Counted from the stretch's first letter, positions 15,301-28,876 are shown. The stretch: 64,000 bases of DNA from Zonotrichia leucophrys gambelii (GCF_028769735.1 NC_088177.1:17238599-17302598), one strand, 5' to 3'. A program made the numbers and translations. The notes: a model not told the origin generated them from the sequence alone.

Positions 15301-16010
15301 AACAGAGAATGACAGATCACTGCTGGGATTAAAAATGCAGCTTTACTGCCTGAAAGGGTTTTTTCTTATTCCTGTATTTCATTCTGTGTTCAAAAATTCG
15401 CCTGGAAAACTCTAAGCTTAGAGCTGATTGTACAAATAAATGTTCTGAATAAGGAAATAGAAGAAAATATCATCATTAATTTTATCTAACATGAGGAATC
15501 CTAAAACAAACCAGTTACTCCCACAAGAGATATCACACTCTGGAAAGAACATGGTAATTTATGCTTGACAACACAAAGCATAATGCGTTGTATTTTCCAG
15601 ATTTATACCAGGTAAATCATGAGCTTATCTTTTACTTTAAATTTATTGATCATTAAAATTATCTGGTAAACCCCCAGCCTTCTAATAAAAACAGCGTGAT
15701 CATAAGAGGAGTGTCAATCATTCGAGACAGGGTCTATGAACAGGCTGAGTGCTGTGCACCTAATTAGGTTTGGCTGAGCTAACTGCACTCTGAGCATATC
15801 TTCCCCTGCTTCAGCTGCAAAACCATCCTCAAGGCACAGCTAGTTTCCTATTCCCACTGTGCTGCCTTAATCTAGTAAACTTCCACCTCTGACCTCAATA
15901 AATATTTTATTTTCTTCATAGCAAGATGCTTGCTTTGTTCATCTGCAAGATTACTCACCCTGATTCCATCTCTGCATTAAATGTTTTTAGATTTGGGCAT
16001 ATCTATGAAG

Positions 16011-16090
16011 ACAGATACACAGATACAGAATAGATAGAGAGGGATACATATGTGAACATATGATATATGTAGGATAATATCATATGAACA
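16011..16090. repeat. Decayed GATA/ACAT-type simple repeat with a small inverted repeat
   Basis: The stretch is built from degenerate AGATACA, TAGATAGA and ATATG units and looks like an eroded microsatellite. Inside it CATATGATAT (16,057-16,066) is perfectly inverted as ATATCATATG (16,077-16,086) across a 10-nt spacer. The low complexity makes the inversion unremarkable. Confidence 0.5.
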
Positions 16091-18390
16091 TTAGCAAAGA
16101 GGCAAGGCAGACATTGGAATAGCAATGCTGCAGACTTTTCTGCAACAGCTTCTGGCAGTTGGAAGCAATCAAACACAAACACCTTGCTGCTTAGAACAAA
16201 ATCAGAAATTTTCTGTGCTGGCTACAAGGAACTAAAAGCTAAAACAATTTTCATGAAGGAGTGAGAGGGAAGGGAAGCTTTCTTCCTGTGCAAAGATTTC
16301 TATGTGAAAGAAAGCAAGCCATGACTCTTAATGATAGGTGAGCATTACTGCTTCATTGTAGATGTTAGGCTTATCTTTTATATTTTTCTCTGCCATTTTC
16401 AAAAAAAAACCTCTATTGAAACTGAACCTTGAGAACCAAAACTAATATTGGAGTTTATTTCAGAGCTGTCTGAAGTGAGCATATTGATTTTTGTAGGTTT
16501 TGTATCAGCTTCTTGGTATACTGCATTTCTCATTCAGCCATGTAATATTTGGGATAATATTTTTCTGCATACCACAGGGTCCTAAATGCTGCTATCAGCT
16601 AGAGAAGCAAACACTGTCATCTTGGTCCATACTGAATTGAGTGTGTGTGAAGCCTTTCCTTAAAAAAGCAGATATGTTATTTTGGTGGTTGTTACGGTGT
16701 CACGTACCTGGCAGACATCAAAGTGCTGGTTTGGTTTTTGTGGGGTTTTGTTGTTTGGGGTTTTTTTTTTTAAATGTGCATGCAGTGTACCTAAAGAAAT
16801 AACACGGCTTTCAAAATACTTGTATTCTAGCATCTAGGATTTCTCAGGAAATGGCAGAATTTGCTACATGTCTAAACCCTTAGTTTAGCTGAAAATATTC
16901 ATCATCCCCCTTCATCTACCCCACCACTCACACACCAGCCTGGTATCGTGGCACATTCTGCCTTCCATAACAGATTTGGTGCATGGTCACAACCACATTT
17001 TTCAGTAATGACTGTGACCTGCAAAGGACATGATTCAGCAAGAGTAACCACTCACTAACAGCACATTTACATTCCTATTGATTTGACAGGAGCTACTACG
17101 CAACTGAGTGAGGTAAATACTTACTTGCCTGTGTAAAGGCAGTAAAATGCTTTAAACTCTTGAATCAGAGCCTGGTAAAGGATAAGTACCGTGTTCCTTT
17201 GTAAATCTGTTTGATCATCGTTTTCAGAGGAAAAAATTAAACTAAGTGTACTTCCTTTGGTTCATTAGGTGTCCACTGAAAATGGTTGTTTCAGGGTAAT
17301 AGAAACCTTTAGAAATCTTTTTCCTCTTGGAACTTCACCAGCCACAAGCACAATGGCGGGCGGAGGGAGGAAAGTCTTACATCCCATTGTCTCCACAGGA
17401 CTCCCTGTTCCCTACTGAACACCAGTGTCAATTTTTCCGAACAGCTTTGTCTTTCTGCCAAAGATAATGGACGTGTTTGAAGTGTGTGGGTAACGATTAA
17501 AACCTTGTCACTCGCATATGGGTTTTTAGGTATTTCAGTAATCATTCCTTCCCTGTAGTTTGTGGATGCTTTGCAGCACTTAAGACTAAATTGTACTAAA
17601 TCCTAGCTTCAAATATCTCAACAAAGTAGTAGAGCTATAGGTATCAAAATCGCGTACATCACAATTTATATTTTTTTTTAAATCATTGTGGAATTAAGAT
17701 CTCTAAAAAAGCTCTATCTGTCAGCTTTTTTGTTTTCTGGGAGTATGGTTTTGCTCCTCCTAGAACGTGGCAAAGTGAGACTAAAGGAAAAAAATGTCTG
17801 CCTCCTTTCTGAGCTTAACAACATTATTTTTTCCAAAAACAGAAGAGAGTTCAAAACCAAAAAAATATTATTGCTAAATTTTAATCCCTTGAAAATAAGG
17901 TCAGGCTAAAGCAAACAAAGTCCATTGAGGAGAAGTTGGTTTTTTTAAGGCATTAACTTCAGTGGGGCTGTGAAAGTCTGCTTCAGTGTAGGTTCGCTAT
18001 GCAAATGTCAAATAGGAATGTGTTCTCAAGGTCTCTCCCTGCATGGTAGTTGAGGGATAAAACTTAATTCTGGGCAGATCGTTCCTCACCAGTATCTCAG
18101 GACCAAATGCACACATATAGCATGTCCTCTGTGTCACCAGGGCTTGGCTGGCTGAGAGAGACACTGTGTGACAGTAGTCAGTAGTGAGAGACTTGAAGGG
18201 CCTGCAGTGAGCAGAATGACTGGGCAGGGAGGAGAAATAGTTACCTGAAGGCTCACATTTGAGCCCTTATCAGCAACAGATTTTTCTCATTGATCCCTCT
18301 GTGTCTGTTACTATTCAGTTACAATTCCACCTTGGCAAGCACTGCCACAGAGTAACCACCAGCATGAGTTTAAGTACTGTGTTTCCTGTC

Positions 18391-18986
18391 CTTCAAACAA
18401 CCTTGCACTTGGCCTTGCTGAGCCTCATGAAGTTCTCATGGGCCAAGCTCTCCAGCCTGTCCGGGTCCCTCTGGATGGCATCCCTTCCTTCCAGTGTGCC
18501 AAGAACACCACACAGCTCAGTGCTGTTGGTAAATTTGCTGAGGGTGCACTCAACCCCACTGTCTGTGTCACTGATGCTAAAAAGTGCCAATCCCAACACC
18601 AGCCCCTGAGGAACATCACTCATCTCTGGTCTCCACGGGGACATTGAGCTGTTGGCTGTGAGTATGACCATCTGACCAATCCATTACCCACCAAGTATCC
18701 ATCCACCAAATCCATGTCTTCCCACTTCAGGGACAAGCATGTCACTGAGGGACAGTGCCAAGTGCTTTGCACAGCTCCAGGTAGATGATGTCAGTAGCTC
18801 TTCTCTTATCCATCACCAACTAACCCCATGCCAGCAGGGGTTGACTTGCCCTTTGTGAAGCCATGTCCTCAGGCCGTCATCACTCTCCTCCTTATTTTCC
18901 ATATGCCTTAGCATAGTTCTCAGGAGAATCTGCTCCAGGATCTTGCCAGGCACTCAGGTGAGTCTGACTGACACGTAGATTATGTT
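18391..18986 (-). mobile_element. CR1 LINE fragment, ORF2 reverse-transcriptase region, inactive
   Basis: Read on the minus strand, this is the middle of a chicken-repeat-1 (CR1) non-LTR retrotransposon. The order is: Pro-Gly-Lys-Ile-Leu-Glu-Gln-type start (about 18,960), 'NKEE' (about 18,900), the product of the codons around 'VPQG' and 'GVECTLSKF', then 'LEGRDAIQRD' and 'KAKCK' near 18,400. These are typical CR1 ORF2 segments. The copy lacks both the 5' part of ORF2 and the 3' UTR, and carries frameshifts and stops. The reverse-transcriptase catalytic segment, normally Phe-Ala-Asp-Asp, reads Phe-Thr-Asn-Ser, so both catalytic aspartates are gone. It is an old, dead, internally derived fragment lying opposite to the orientation of SLC39A10. 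Family assignment is from recall of CR1 consensus features. Confidence 0.85.
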
Positions 18987-19199
18987 CTTTTGAAGAATAC
19001 ACTGACAGAAAAGGACATGGAAATACTGCCCCAGAAGAAACAGAACTGCTGGCCTGGTTTCCTGCAACTGGAAGCCAGAAGGTCCCTTTGGGGGCTCCAC
19101 CCAGGTGAGACCGTACACTGAAGTCATGTTAGGAAAAAGGAGGTTGGTTGCTTGTGCAGATTCTTGAAAATATAAACTACCTTATAAAGAATCATCTCA

Positions 19200-19290
19200 T
19201 GGTTAGTGGTAGTACAAGATGGATGGTTGGACTGGATGATCTCAAAGGCCTCTTCTGACCTTGATAATTCCGTGATTTTATCATCTCTGA
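19200..19290 (+). mobile_element. CR1 3'-end fragment
   Basis: The stretch contains the signature CR1 3' segment 'GGTTGGACTGGATGATCTC' followed by AAAGGCCTCTTCTGACCTTGATAATTCCGTGATTTTA-like sequence, which resembles the CR1 3' terminus (consensus: rapid-decay copies ending in ATTCTRTG octamers). It is in plus orientation, so it is not the missing 3' end of the minus-strand CR1 fragment 200 bp upstream and represents a separate insertion or an inverted piece. Confidence 0.75.
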
Positions 19291-22200
19291 AAAGCTTTCT
19301 GTGGCAATTCCCACTGTTATCTGTCACACTTCAGGAAAGCAGATTTTCTGAGGACAAGAGAGCAGAGTTGTGTGTTGTCTTTAGAGAGCATTATAACCTA
19401 TAATCCAAGGTGGCTGGGTGACTTCACTGGTGGCTCCAGCCAAAGGGCTGAACATGAGCCATACCAAGGCAGAAAGCTCTGGGATATGTCAGGAAGACAC
19501 AACTATTATGGTGCAATGAAGAGACAGAGATGTTTGGGGGGCAATTCCATCTGTCTCTGCCAAACTCCTGAAGTCCTGTTCTTTCCTCCTCACTCAGCTT
19601 TCTCAATGACTGCTGATCAGGTTATATTAAAACTAAGAGTGGACTTACGCAGTCCTTAACAAAGGACTCTGTCCTTTGGCCTCAGGAGATCACTGAGTTT
19701 GGAAACAAATGCAGTTTGTGTGCTGTTTTTCTGTACAACACAAGTGGCATTAAAAAATGGAAAGCATTGCAGTAATATTGATCCACCAAACTCTTCCCTA
19801 AAAATATCACTTTTTTCTGTGTTTCAAATTACAGTTAAATTACCAGCAATAACTCCTGAAAAACCATCTATTGCTGCTTGGCTGTTCACAGTAACTGGGG
19901 CTTGTACACTGCAAACCTCTCAGTGCTCAACAGTCAAAGGTTTCGTGCAGCAATTTGAAGTGTCCTCTTGTGAAAACAGCAGCTCAGGTTTTATAACTAG
20001 AGCACTACCATAATATTGTTTTTACTAGCTCAAGGTTCAGTTTCAATACAATAATAAATAACAAAACCCTCTTCAAACAGCTCCTTAAAAATACAGTAGT
20101 TTAAAAAAGAAACTGCATAGACAGCAACTCTTCCTGTTTAGGGAAGTGACTAAAGGCCATGCAGTCTCTCCCTCCTGTACAGGATGAAGAGGAGAAAGAG
20201 AGAAATTACAAGAATCAGCTACTGCTGTCCTGAATGATGGAGCTGGCACCCAATATCGTGTAAGTGGCCTGATCTGATCTGTAGTGTGTGCATGCTGCTC
20301 TCATGAAGGGGATGCCTGCAGGACTTCCAGGCACTGGCAGTTCATTTTCTGATTCACTGTCTTTAGAAGATGCATACCCAGTCTATTTTTCATCTAATTA
20401 GTGATAGCTGTGATATTGTTAATGTCTTCTGAGACAGTGGGGCCAAAATTTGTATACTTCTCCAACAGTAAGAAAAGCACATTACCTTAAAACTAAAACC
20501 CCCTGGAAAAACAGGAACAAATTCTGGTCATTCTTACGCTATCAATTTGACATATTCCATAAAATAAATAATGTTATCCCAGAATCACACTGTCCAAAAT
20601 CAGTGCTTTTCTGTCATCTGAGATAAATTTGAGTAAAACTCTGTCAGCTGGCTTTGGGTTGAGAATTTCCTAAAATCTGGCAATAAGCCAGCCCATCTTA
20701 TGTTCATGTGAGCTGGAGAGCCCCAAGTAGTCTCTCTTCAAGTACCTGGCTTAAAATATACTCATTTCAAGCTTCCTTGCAAATCATTAGTAAGTATTGA
20801 CTTTAGTTTTAGTTTCTGTTTATCTTTAAGAAGTAATGTCTTGAAGCTCCTGTGTACCAATTCCTTCTTTCCATTCTATCCAAAGGATATTCTGTCGTGC
20901 TTTGGAGCCTTGTTCTCAGAATTTTAGTAAACTGAAAATCTGACACATTATAGGCCTTCAAACTTCAGACTGCACTTGCAATTAATCCAGTGGATTTCTC
21001 GCATACATCTAACAATTAACAGAAAACTAATTTGAAAATGTAAATGACTACAGCTACAAAATATATTATACACAGCTACATTTATGCTAAACTCTCAGCA
21101 AAAAATAGAGAATGGTGATTCTCTGAAGTAAATGCTGCTCCAAGTAAGGTTATGATTCTATGAACTGTTTTAAGGTACTGGATGTAGGTAACTACGTCAG
21201 TAGCCTGATAGGCAAAAGCTGCTTTGAGATTGCTTTCAGCGAGAGCCACCACCCACTCACTTTAACGGATGAACAGGGGAAGCAACTTCATGGGTAATTT
21301 TTTTTCTTCTAAGAAACAACTAACAAACTGGAGCAGGAGAGAACTCTTCAGGAATCATACAGATACACCCTTCATACATTTAGAGAAAGCCACCTGTTGG
21401 AAGCAGTTCCATGAGCAGATAGTTGGTGAGAGATGGCAGCATGGTTAAATGAAAAAATAAATATCAGTTCACTCACAAGTCCTTTAATTTTGCCCCATCT
21501 GTCCAAAAGGCAGTAGTATTTGGGGTTTGTTTCAATTAATATTTAGCCTTGAATTACATCACTGCATGCTTGTGGTGTATTTTGGTATGCATTCAATAAT
21601 GTAAATATTTTATAAAGAACAAACTGTATTTGCTGTTCAACATTTTATTTTGAACATTCTTGGGATGCTCTCCTTAACCAAGAAAAGGCATGTACTCATG
21701 TTTTTTCTTGGAGAAGTGCACAATAATTTCATTAGAGCTACTACAGAAAATCATTAAGAGTTTACTCTTTGTGTATATGAAAATGATTTTTCATTTGTAT
21801 TTATGAAGAGGGGGGTTAAGAAATACGAGGCAAGGTTATCTGAGAGGAGTAGAAAGGCACTAACAGTGTGAGTGAAAGCAATTGTTTTCAAATGTAACTT
21901 TTTCTTTTTTTCTTTTCAATTTCACTGTTGACAAAACTGGCATTGAGTTTTGTCTCTGAGTGATTTTTCTTTCCTTGAGCTTGTGAGTTCATTTCCTTGC
22001 ATGACATATCCATGGAGGGACAGACTGGATGCCAGTCCAACACCTCAGCAAAGTTAGTCCAGCCTAATCATTGCAGAAATGCTTTATTTTCTCTCTGCTT
22101 GCTTATTGGCATTGCCACCCTTGAGTCTCCTCAGGGCTCTCAGTGCTCTACAACATGGCAAATGCATCACCTGATGGGTCAGCAGACACATGACCACATC

Positions 22201-25200
22201 CCCTCTGTCACGAGCAGTCTCCTTGGTCCCATGCTTGAGAAAATGCTCCAAAACTTCTGTTCCCATCTAAGCAATAACAGGAAGTATTCACCACTGAGAG
22301 TCTGTCCTGCTGCTGCTGTACTTGCTCTCAGAGGAGTTTGCTGGTTTACTGAAGGAGGTATCAAGTGAGGTTGCTAAGTCATGCAGATCAGAAATAGTTA
22401 TGTAACATTTACATTTCTCTGTTCTCTTCCCAGTTCTACTGTCCCACATCCCCATGGTCTGTCTCTCCCTGTAATTCCACTGATACTCATCTCTGGTTTT
22501 CACATTTCTTGTCATTTAGACCATATTTAGGTGTCTCCATGATTCATCTTCTTGTGTATCAGCTAAAGTTTACTCCCTTCTTCAGAGATCTTTATGCTTA
22601 ATTTTACACTCCTTCTTGCATTATTAAACCCAAAAATTATCATCCAACTGTGCAAAGGATCAGGGCAGCAACATGGAAAATAAAGCTGCAACACCTAAAA
22701 GCACTGTCAAACGGCTGTACTTGAAAGTTTGGAAATTGGGGTGTTCCCTAACATCATTTGCACTCTTCCTTCTGCCTCTTTATTTATTTTCTCTAGAAAT
22801 CATGAAATACAGGTGTAAAAATCACAAATGTAAACAATGGGGGAAATTCATCAAAGTTTAGGTGCATACCAGCATTTCAAATCAAAGGTCATGTAGTTTT
22901 AACAGTGCCCTAAAGGCCAGCAGGTCCCTTCAGTTCCCAGTTCTGAATTACCAGGCATGGAAGGATAAATACAGCTGACCTTAAGTTAATTCTTTCCCTA
23001 AACTGTGGGTCAGCCTTCGATATTTTTGATTTTGAGAGCCTTTCTCTTGATTTTAGATTTTGTTACCGGTACAGTTTGTTTAAAGAAAAGCCAACAAAAC
23101 ACCCATTTAGTAATTTGCTTCATTTCTGCAAACAATACCTGTTTGTTTTCCCTGCCACTGCATGTTCTTGTCCCACCTGTTCTCTGTAGGTGTCTCTGAG
23201 GTTTTGGATCTGTGCTAAAGATGGGATGAGGCTGTATGACATCCATTCAAATTCATATTGGCTTCCCTTTCCACTGCCAAATTTCACAGAGGAGCATTGG
23301 CCCAGAGGTGCCCCAAACAGGCAGCCAGCAGCTTAAGGATGTCTTGGCTTCCTGATTCTTCCTGCTGATAATGGCAGAATTACAGGAGTTCAAAATTTGT
23401 CATTTCCACTCCCATGTGTGACAGAGGTGAAAGAAATGGGGAACTTCACCCTAGCTGCCTACTAAAATCCAGCTTTAGCAGAGCTGTGCTTCCATTACTC
23501 AGCTAAATCTAGGTCAAATATAAAAATACCAATTCACCAAATTAGTGGTTAAAATTTGACAGGGACTGACAATAAAAAGATGCTGACCTTTGATTTCTTA
23601 TTTTAAGCTCCTCATTGATTTCTTCAAATAATGTCAGGGCCAGTCTCATTAATTTTTTTCCATTCTATTTGAAAAGAGGGTGTAAAACAAATTCCTCAGC
23701 TTGTAAAGAGATTACATTAAAGCCAATATTTTCTCTTTGGTCAGGTGAGTCAGTTTTGGAATCAGTCGTTTGCTTTTATAAGTGAAAGCCTTTACAGGAA
23801 TTTCTACCCCACCCAGGCAGCTAGCACAGCTTTGTTTAATGTTTTGAACCCTGCCTGTCTCCAACAGATAATATCCATATTTATTGATACAGAGGTCTTG
23901 TGTGAACATGACCAGAAATTCTTTGTGCTCTGCAATCTCACCCCACTCGTGCTGCAGGAAGCAGCTGACTGGCCTTTCCCACCCACCACTTCCTTTGGAA
24001 TGAAGATGATATCTCCCCACAACCACTGCCTACAGACAAGATGCCACAAGCAAACAGGTGTTTTCAGCAGGCAGGAAGGGAGAAAAATAAATAAACCTGA
24101 GACTGCAGGAGAGGAAGAAGGCTGTGACCCACTTTCTAATATCGTCCAAGTCAAATTTTATCCCAGACCTGCAACCAGCAAATCCTGCCTGTCTCAGATC
24201 CAGTGAAAGGGCTTTTGACTGCCTTAGAGAGTAGGACTAGACAGTTATGTTTAAAACAAACAATAACTAAACAAAGGTAGAGTCACTTAACAAAGTCAAT
24301 TTGCCAGCAAGCTTTCCTGTGGATAAGTATGCCAGTGTTTGCTAGCCTTGCAAAATTAGCCAAAGGTCATATTGGCTGTTTCCCAAATTGCAGACAAACT
24401 TTTGAGTGCACCAAAGCCTTCAGTTGCTGCTGCAGCATCACACCCTTCCGCTTATGTCCTTTAATGTTTATGTAACCTTAAGTCTAGAGCCAGTGAAAAA
24501 GGGTTTATATTTTTTCTAAAAATGTCAGCACATGTTTAAAAACAAAACAAAAAAGCCCAGCCCTTCCCCACAAAGAGACCAATTCAAAAACTTCTAAAAC
24601 AATGATCTTTAAAACCTATATCTTGTTTTGGCATGTTAAAAAATAACAAATAACAAACAAAAAATTCCTAGATTTCTGTTTGAACTGACTTCCCGTTGGT
24701 ACTTACACTGATATTGTATTTAAAATTATGCAGATGGTATCACTGATTAATTAAATTATCACTGATTTTGACACTTTTGCTTCAAAACCTGTACAAATGC
24801 TCATATATGTTCAGATACTGTCTGAACACAGGGGTATCTACATGTCATAAGAGAAGGAGGATAAGAATGGTTTCTAGAAACAAAACAAAAAAGCTCAGAT
24901 GGATTTCTCTTTTCTTCCCCCTCTTACAACTAAAGTAACTTTCAAATTATACTTACTAGGTCATGCAAAGCTAGCCAGATCTACTTTGATTTACCATTGG
25001 AATTCACACAGTTGAAACCAATTAGAGCTAATTAAAGGAACCTGCCAAGCGAAGGCTTCAGAGAGAGCACCCAGTTTGGCAAGTGGGTGGGAAAAAAAGG
25101 CATATATAGTTTCTGCTAAAAGTCCCATTTTTATATATATGGCCATGGAGTAAAATAAACTTGGGCTTTAAATTCACTGCAAACAAACTAAGCAGTCCTG

Positions 25201-28200
25201 AGGCAGTGAAATCCCCCAGAGGACATCACTTCCTATTTCCAAGCACAAGCTTTAATCACAGAATCACTACCTGCTTGTTTAAGTTCCCCGATGCTTAAAC
25301 ACTTCCCTTCTGTCCTTGCCATAAGCAAAGTCTCTGCTGCTTCAGCACCAGCCTCAGTGCCTGGAGATGAGCTCAGCCCAAAGTGCCAGGCAGTGAAAGT
25401 ACAGGTAAATCTGTAAACACAACAACCAGCGATGGTCTGGCAGAAAATGCACCAGTAAATTCAGAGCAGGAGAGACAATGGTCAGCAGGTCATATTTGAG
25501 ACACAGAGTAGGAAATGATGATTTCTGTATGATTCCCTGGTATTTCACTTCAGAGCTCTTGCCAGTGTACTTGTGAGCAAGCTTCCTGCAGCAAAGCTCT
25601 TCCACTCCTGAGGAACTGGGTAAAATCCTTCTGCTTGGCAAGTCTGCATTGACAACCCCTGTGCCCTGTTAGCCATTTTCTCCTCAAGGTTAATTCTGCC
25701 ACTGAATTTCTCTAGCAAACTGAACAATACTTGTTGGTCTTTGTCACAGAAAAAATGGCATTTCTGACTTTGTTTCAGGTTCCCAGAATGAATGAAAGGC
25801 AGGGACAGAAACTACAAAAAATGTTTTAAAGAGCAGGAAAGAAAATTTAACATGTGTCACAAACCCAGCTATGTTAACATTCAAATGCCTTAATTTCTCA
25901 TTAAATCTTGGACAAGATGATTTAAAATAAAAGGAGGAAATTGATGTTTCAAGCCATTACCTTGGCTTTTTCATGAGACATCAGTACTTCAAAACTAAGA
26001 AAATTAAGCTGGACTCTTCAACCAAAAAAAAGCTGAATTTGCCAATAAGTTCATTGTGGCAGCAAGTAGTGACATTTTTCTCCCACTTACATAACAAGAT
26101 TTGTGTACGCCTTCAACTACCAGCTTTCTACATTAATTTCTCCCAGTTAAAATATTTTTCAGTATTACTGTTCCAGTTCTCCAAGGAATACTCACAAGAC
26201 CCTTACTTCTGTTTACAGTCAGAGGCACTATCACAATATAAGAACTAAATCTGTGCACAGAATTATGGAGTAGCTTTGGGTTTTGACTGGATTTTTTGGG
26301 TTGGTTGAGTTTTGTTTTAATAATTTGTCTAAACCAACTACTTCTTTTGTACACATACACATGTCAACCTTCTACCACCTCACCTGCAATTGGGTTGTTG
26401 CAAGGAGGGACAGGAAATCAGTGATTGAGATCTGTATATAAATATATAAAATTCCCTTCCTCAGCCCAAAATATGAGAGTGAGTCCTACTCAGCAAGGAA
26501 GTGCCCTGTGAGAGGAGAGGGAAAAAAACCCGAAGCCAGTTCTGTTCTAAAAGTATGGTAACATATTCCTTTTGAAGCTTGAAAAGTCAGTCTGGGTTTG
26601 TTGCATACATTGGTGTTTTCTCAAGCTCTCAGCACTGTTGCAGTGCAGCTGCCCTGCTCTGCTGTTCCCCCTTCCCTGCAGCACAGAAAGTTGTTCCACA
26701 GGCTCCACAGGGAAACACACTCCTCAGCCTTTTTTCATGGTAAATGCCTGATCTAATAATTTTTGGTGTGGGTTTCTGAACCTATTTTATAGAAAGTCCT
26801 ACTCTGTTTTCCTCAAATACTTCAGCGCAGTTCTTGCTCTAAAATGTATGGTGAAAACTGCTAAGAAGCCTAAATGCAAGATACAATGTACAACTATAGG
26901 AAAAATATTCTAGATACAAGCAGGCTTTTCAATGTATCAGGAGGAAGCCAGGAGCAGAGTGACTAAGAAGGTTCTAACCTAACTCAAACTACAAATGAGA
27001 CTCATTTGTTAGCAGGAAATGTTAGCAGAGTGCTGGCAGGCCTGCTAATGGCCCCTTCTGGATTTAAAATGAACAGATACATGTTAGAGTGGGGAACAGC
27101 TGGAGGGGAGGAGAACCCACTAACAGAGATCTATTTATTGGTACACCTGGGCTGGGTGAGTTTCTGGTAAGTTGCTGTGTAGAACCACTATTTCATTTTA
27201 TTAGAGTTCTTGAATTTTTTAAAGGAGATTTTACATTACTTGAATTTTACTCAGAAAGGCTAACAAACCCCATATGCTCTATTTATTACTGAGTACAATT
27301 CCCTGAATAAACTCTGATGGAAAAAGAAAACTTAATTTTAAAATTTCTTTTTCCACTCAGTGGATCTATTTCTAGAGCAAACAGCAATACAAATCAGCCG
27401 TGTATATTGATGAATAGTGGCACTGTGATAAATGTCTAATAATTATTGTCTTAATCAGATCTGTATTTTAATTGCTGTGCTAAAATTCTGAGAGATAAGG
27501 GACCTGCTTCAAGGTAAAAATCATTCAAATCAACATACAAAATGATCTGGTGCAATGCTTTGGTATACTACCTCATAATCACTTTATATCAGCTCCTAAA
27601 ACTTGATGTGAGCCACTGACTTTGGACTAGTATGGTTTATAGTCTAGTGATGGATTTGGTAAGACATAGAGCAAAAAATGAGGGAGGAATTATGGGGTTT
27701 TTTTTTCCCCAAAAGTAAGTACTAAACAGAGAGAAAGATGTTGGAGGAGATATGAAATTATAAATTCTGTCACTGAGACATGAACTTCTTGGGTAGAGAC
27801 TAATCAGAAAAGATTCAGCATCACATAGCAAAAAATGGGTGTAGTGTAATGCACACAGCTGATGTGCTTAGGTCATTTGAGAGGTCTACAAGTCTTTGTT
27901 TGCTAGAGTAGCTGCATTATAATGGACATTTATCATATCTAGAGAAGTTTACTCTGGTTTTCTCTTGCACCATGACTTCAGTTTAATGCTTACGTGGTTT
28001 TTAGACTCTTACAGGTAACAGCTTTCTTTTAGTTGCTAAACAAATAGAAGTAATCCTTTACAAGGAAAAATCATGTAACTTTGAGAGGCGTTTGGAGGAG
28101 GTAACCATGGGGGATGCCCCGGACTTCAGACATTACTAGGATAGGATAGAACAGGACTCTGGCTCTGCCAGGTCAGACTTAAGGTAGTGTTGGTGTGAAT

Positions 28201-28325
28201 CATCTGGTTTAACAAAGGAACATTTTCAGAAATAATTAGGTTAGTTCCATTCACTAATATAAGAATCTAAAAGCAAAATGTGTGCATCCTTGAAAATATA
28301 GAAAATAGAGGGAAGGTCGGCTTGT
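19291..28325. other. Gene-free 5' flanking DNA, proximal part
   Basis: No exon of a known gene was recognised. The longest open frame (about 153 codons near 23,745-24,206, plus strand) is overlapped by other open frames on the opposite strand, shows no domain, and I treat it as chance. A possible CR1 terminal octamer (TATGATTCTATGA) occurs near 21,150, without recognisable CR1 sequence upstream of it. The sequence otherwise is unique-looking AT-rich DNA. Confidence 0.65.
21678..21711. repeat. Short hairpin: 15-bp stem, 4-nt loop
   Basis: CCAAGAAAAGGCATG (21,678-21,692) can pair with CATGTTTTTTCTTGG (21,697-21,711) across the loop TACT. Thirteen pairs are Watson-Crick and two are G-U type in plus-strand RNA. 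No flanking element or transcript is evident. Confidence 0.5.
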
Positions 28326-28380
28326 TTCTAGATACATTCTAGATACATTGCAGGCTTCTTCCAGATTGAAGCCTGCAATG
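28326..28380. repeat. 11-bp tandem duplication joined to a 13-bp perfect inverted repeat
   Basis: TTCTAGATACA is present twice head-to-tail (28,326-28,347). Starting in the last bases of the second copy, CATTGCAGGCTTC (28,346-28,358) is perfectly inverted as GAAGCCTGCAATG (28,368-28,380) across a 9-nt spacer. The structure sits about 500 bp upstream of the CpG island. Confidence 0.7.
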
Positions 28381-28844
28381 GGAACACTATCTATTTTTTG
28401 GAGGAAAATGTCGTGAAAATTGTATGCAAATTTCTCCAAGAGAAAAATGAAACAGCCTAAAACTTATCTGAAACGTTCCTATAACTGTGCTTCAGCCTTT
28501 GGACGTGCTTTCTATAAATAACCATTACAAAACATGCTGGTCTATTTCAAACATTGATTTGTTGTGAAAGAGACTACTATATTGCAGGTCTTACGTTACA
28601 AACCAAAATGTCCCCTGATCCTCGCCGTTGAGCTAGTGAAGGCTTTGGTTTATCTAAGGTTTGGTTTAGGGGTTTTATTTAGCTCTATAGTTATTGCCTA
28701 GGAATGGTGCGTGTCGTGACGAGGGGCTCCACCTCGCCATGGGGAGACCTTCACTGCCTGCACAGACTTTAGTGGCCTGAGCGAGCCGGACAGGAGTTTG
28801 TGGGGTGAAATAAACGAGGGTTAGTGCCCACCTCGGCCCCGAAA

Positions 28845-28876
28845 GGTACCCCCATAGGAAGGTACCTCCATAGGAA
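28845..28876. repeat. 16-bp tandem repeat at the CpG-island edge
   Basis: GGTACCCCCATAGGAA is followed directly by GGTACCTCCATAGGAA (one substitution) and then by a partial third unit starting GGTAC. It marks the boundary between AT-rich flank and CpG island. Confidence 0.75.

Larger units (their letters stand above)
1..18390. other. Gene-free 5' flanking DNA, distal part
   Basis: I see no coding exon here. The open frames are short (at most about 136 codons), lie on both strands, and show no recognisable domain or convincing splice-site pairs. The base composition is AT-rich, with scattered homopolymer and short tandem tracts that are listed separately. Some stretches, for example around 11,200-11,340 and 15,640-15,790, look compact and repeat-free and could be conserved non-coding elements, but that is a guess which only cross-species alignment can settle. 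Confidence 0.7.

Noticed and set aside
23745..24206. 153-codon plus-strand open frame in the upstream flank
   Set aside because: Overlapping open frames on the opposite strand, no domain, no splice-site support and ordinary composition for random sequence.
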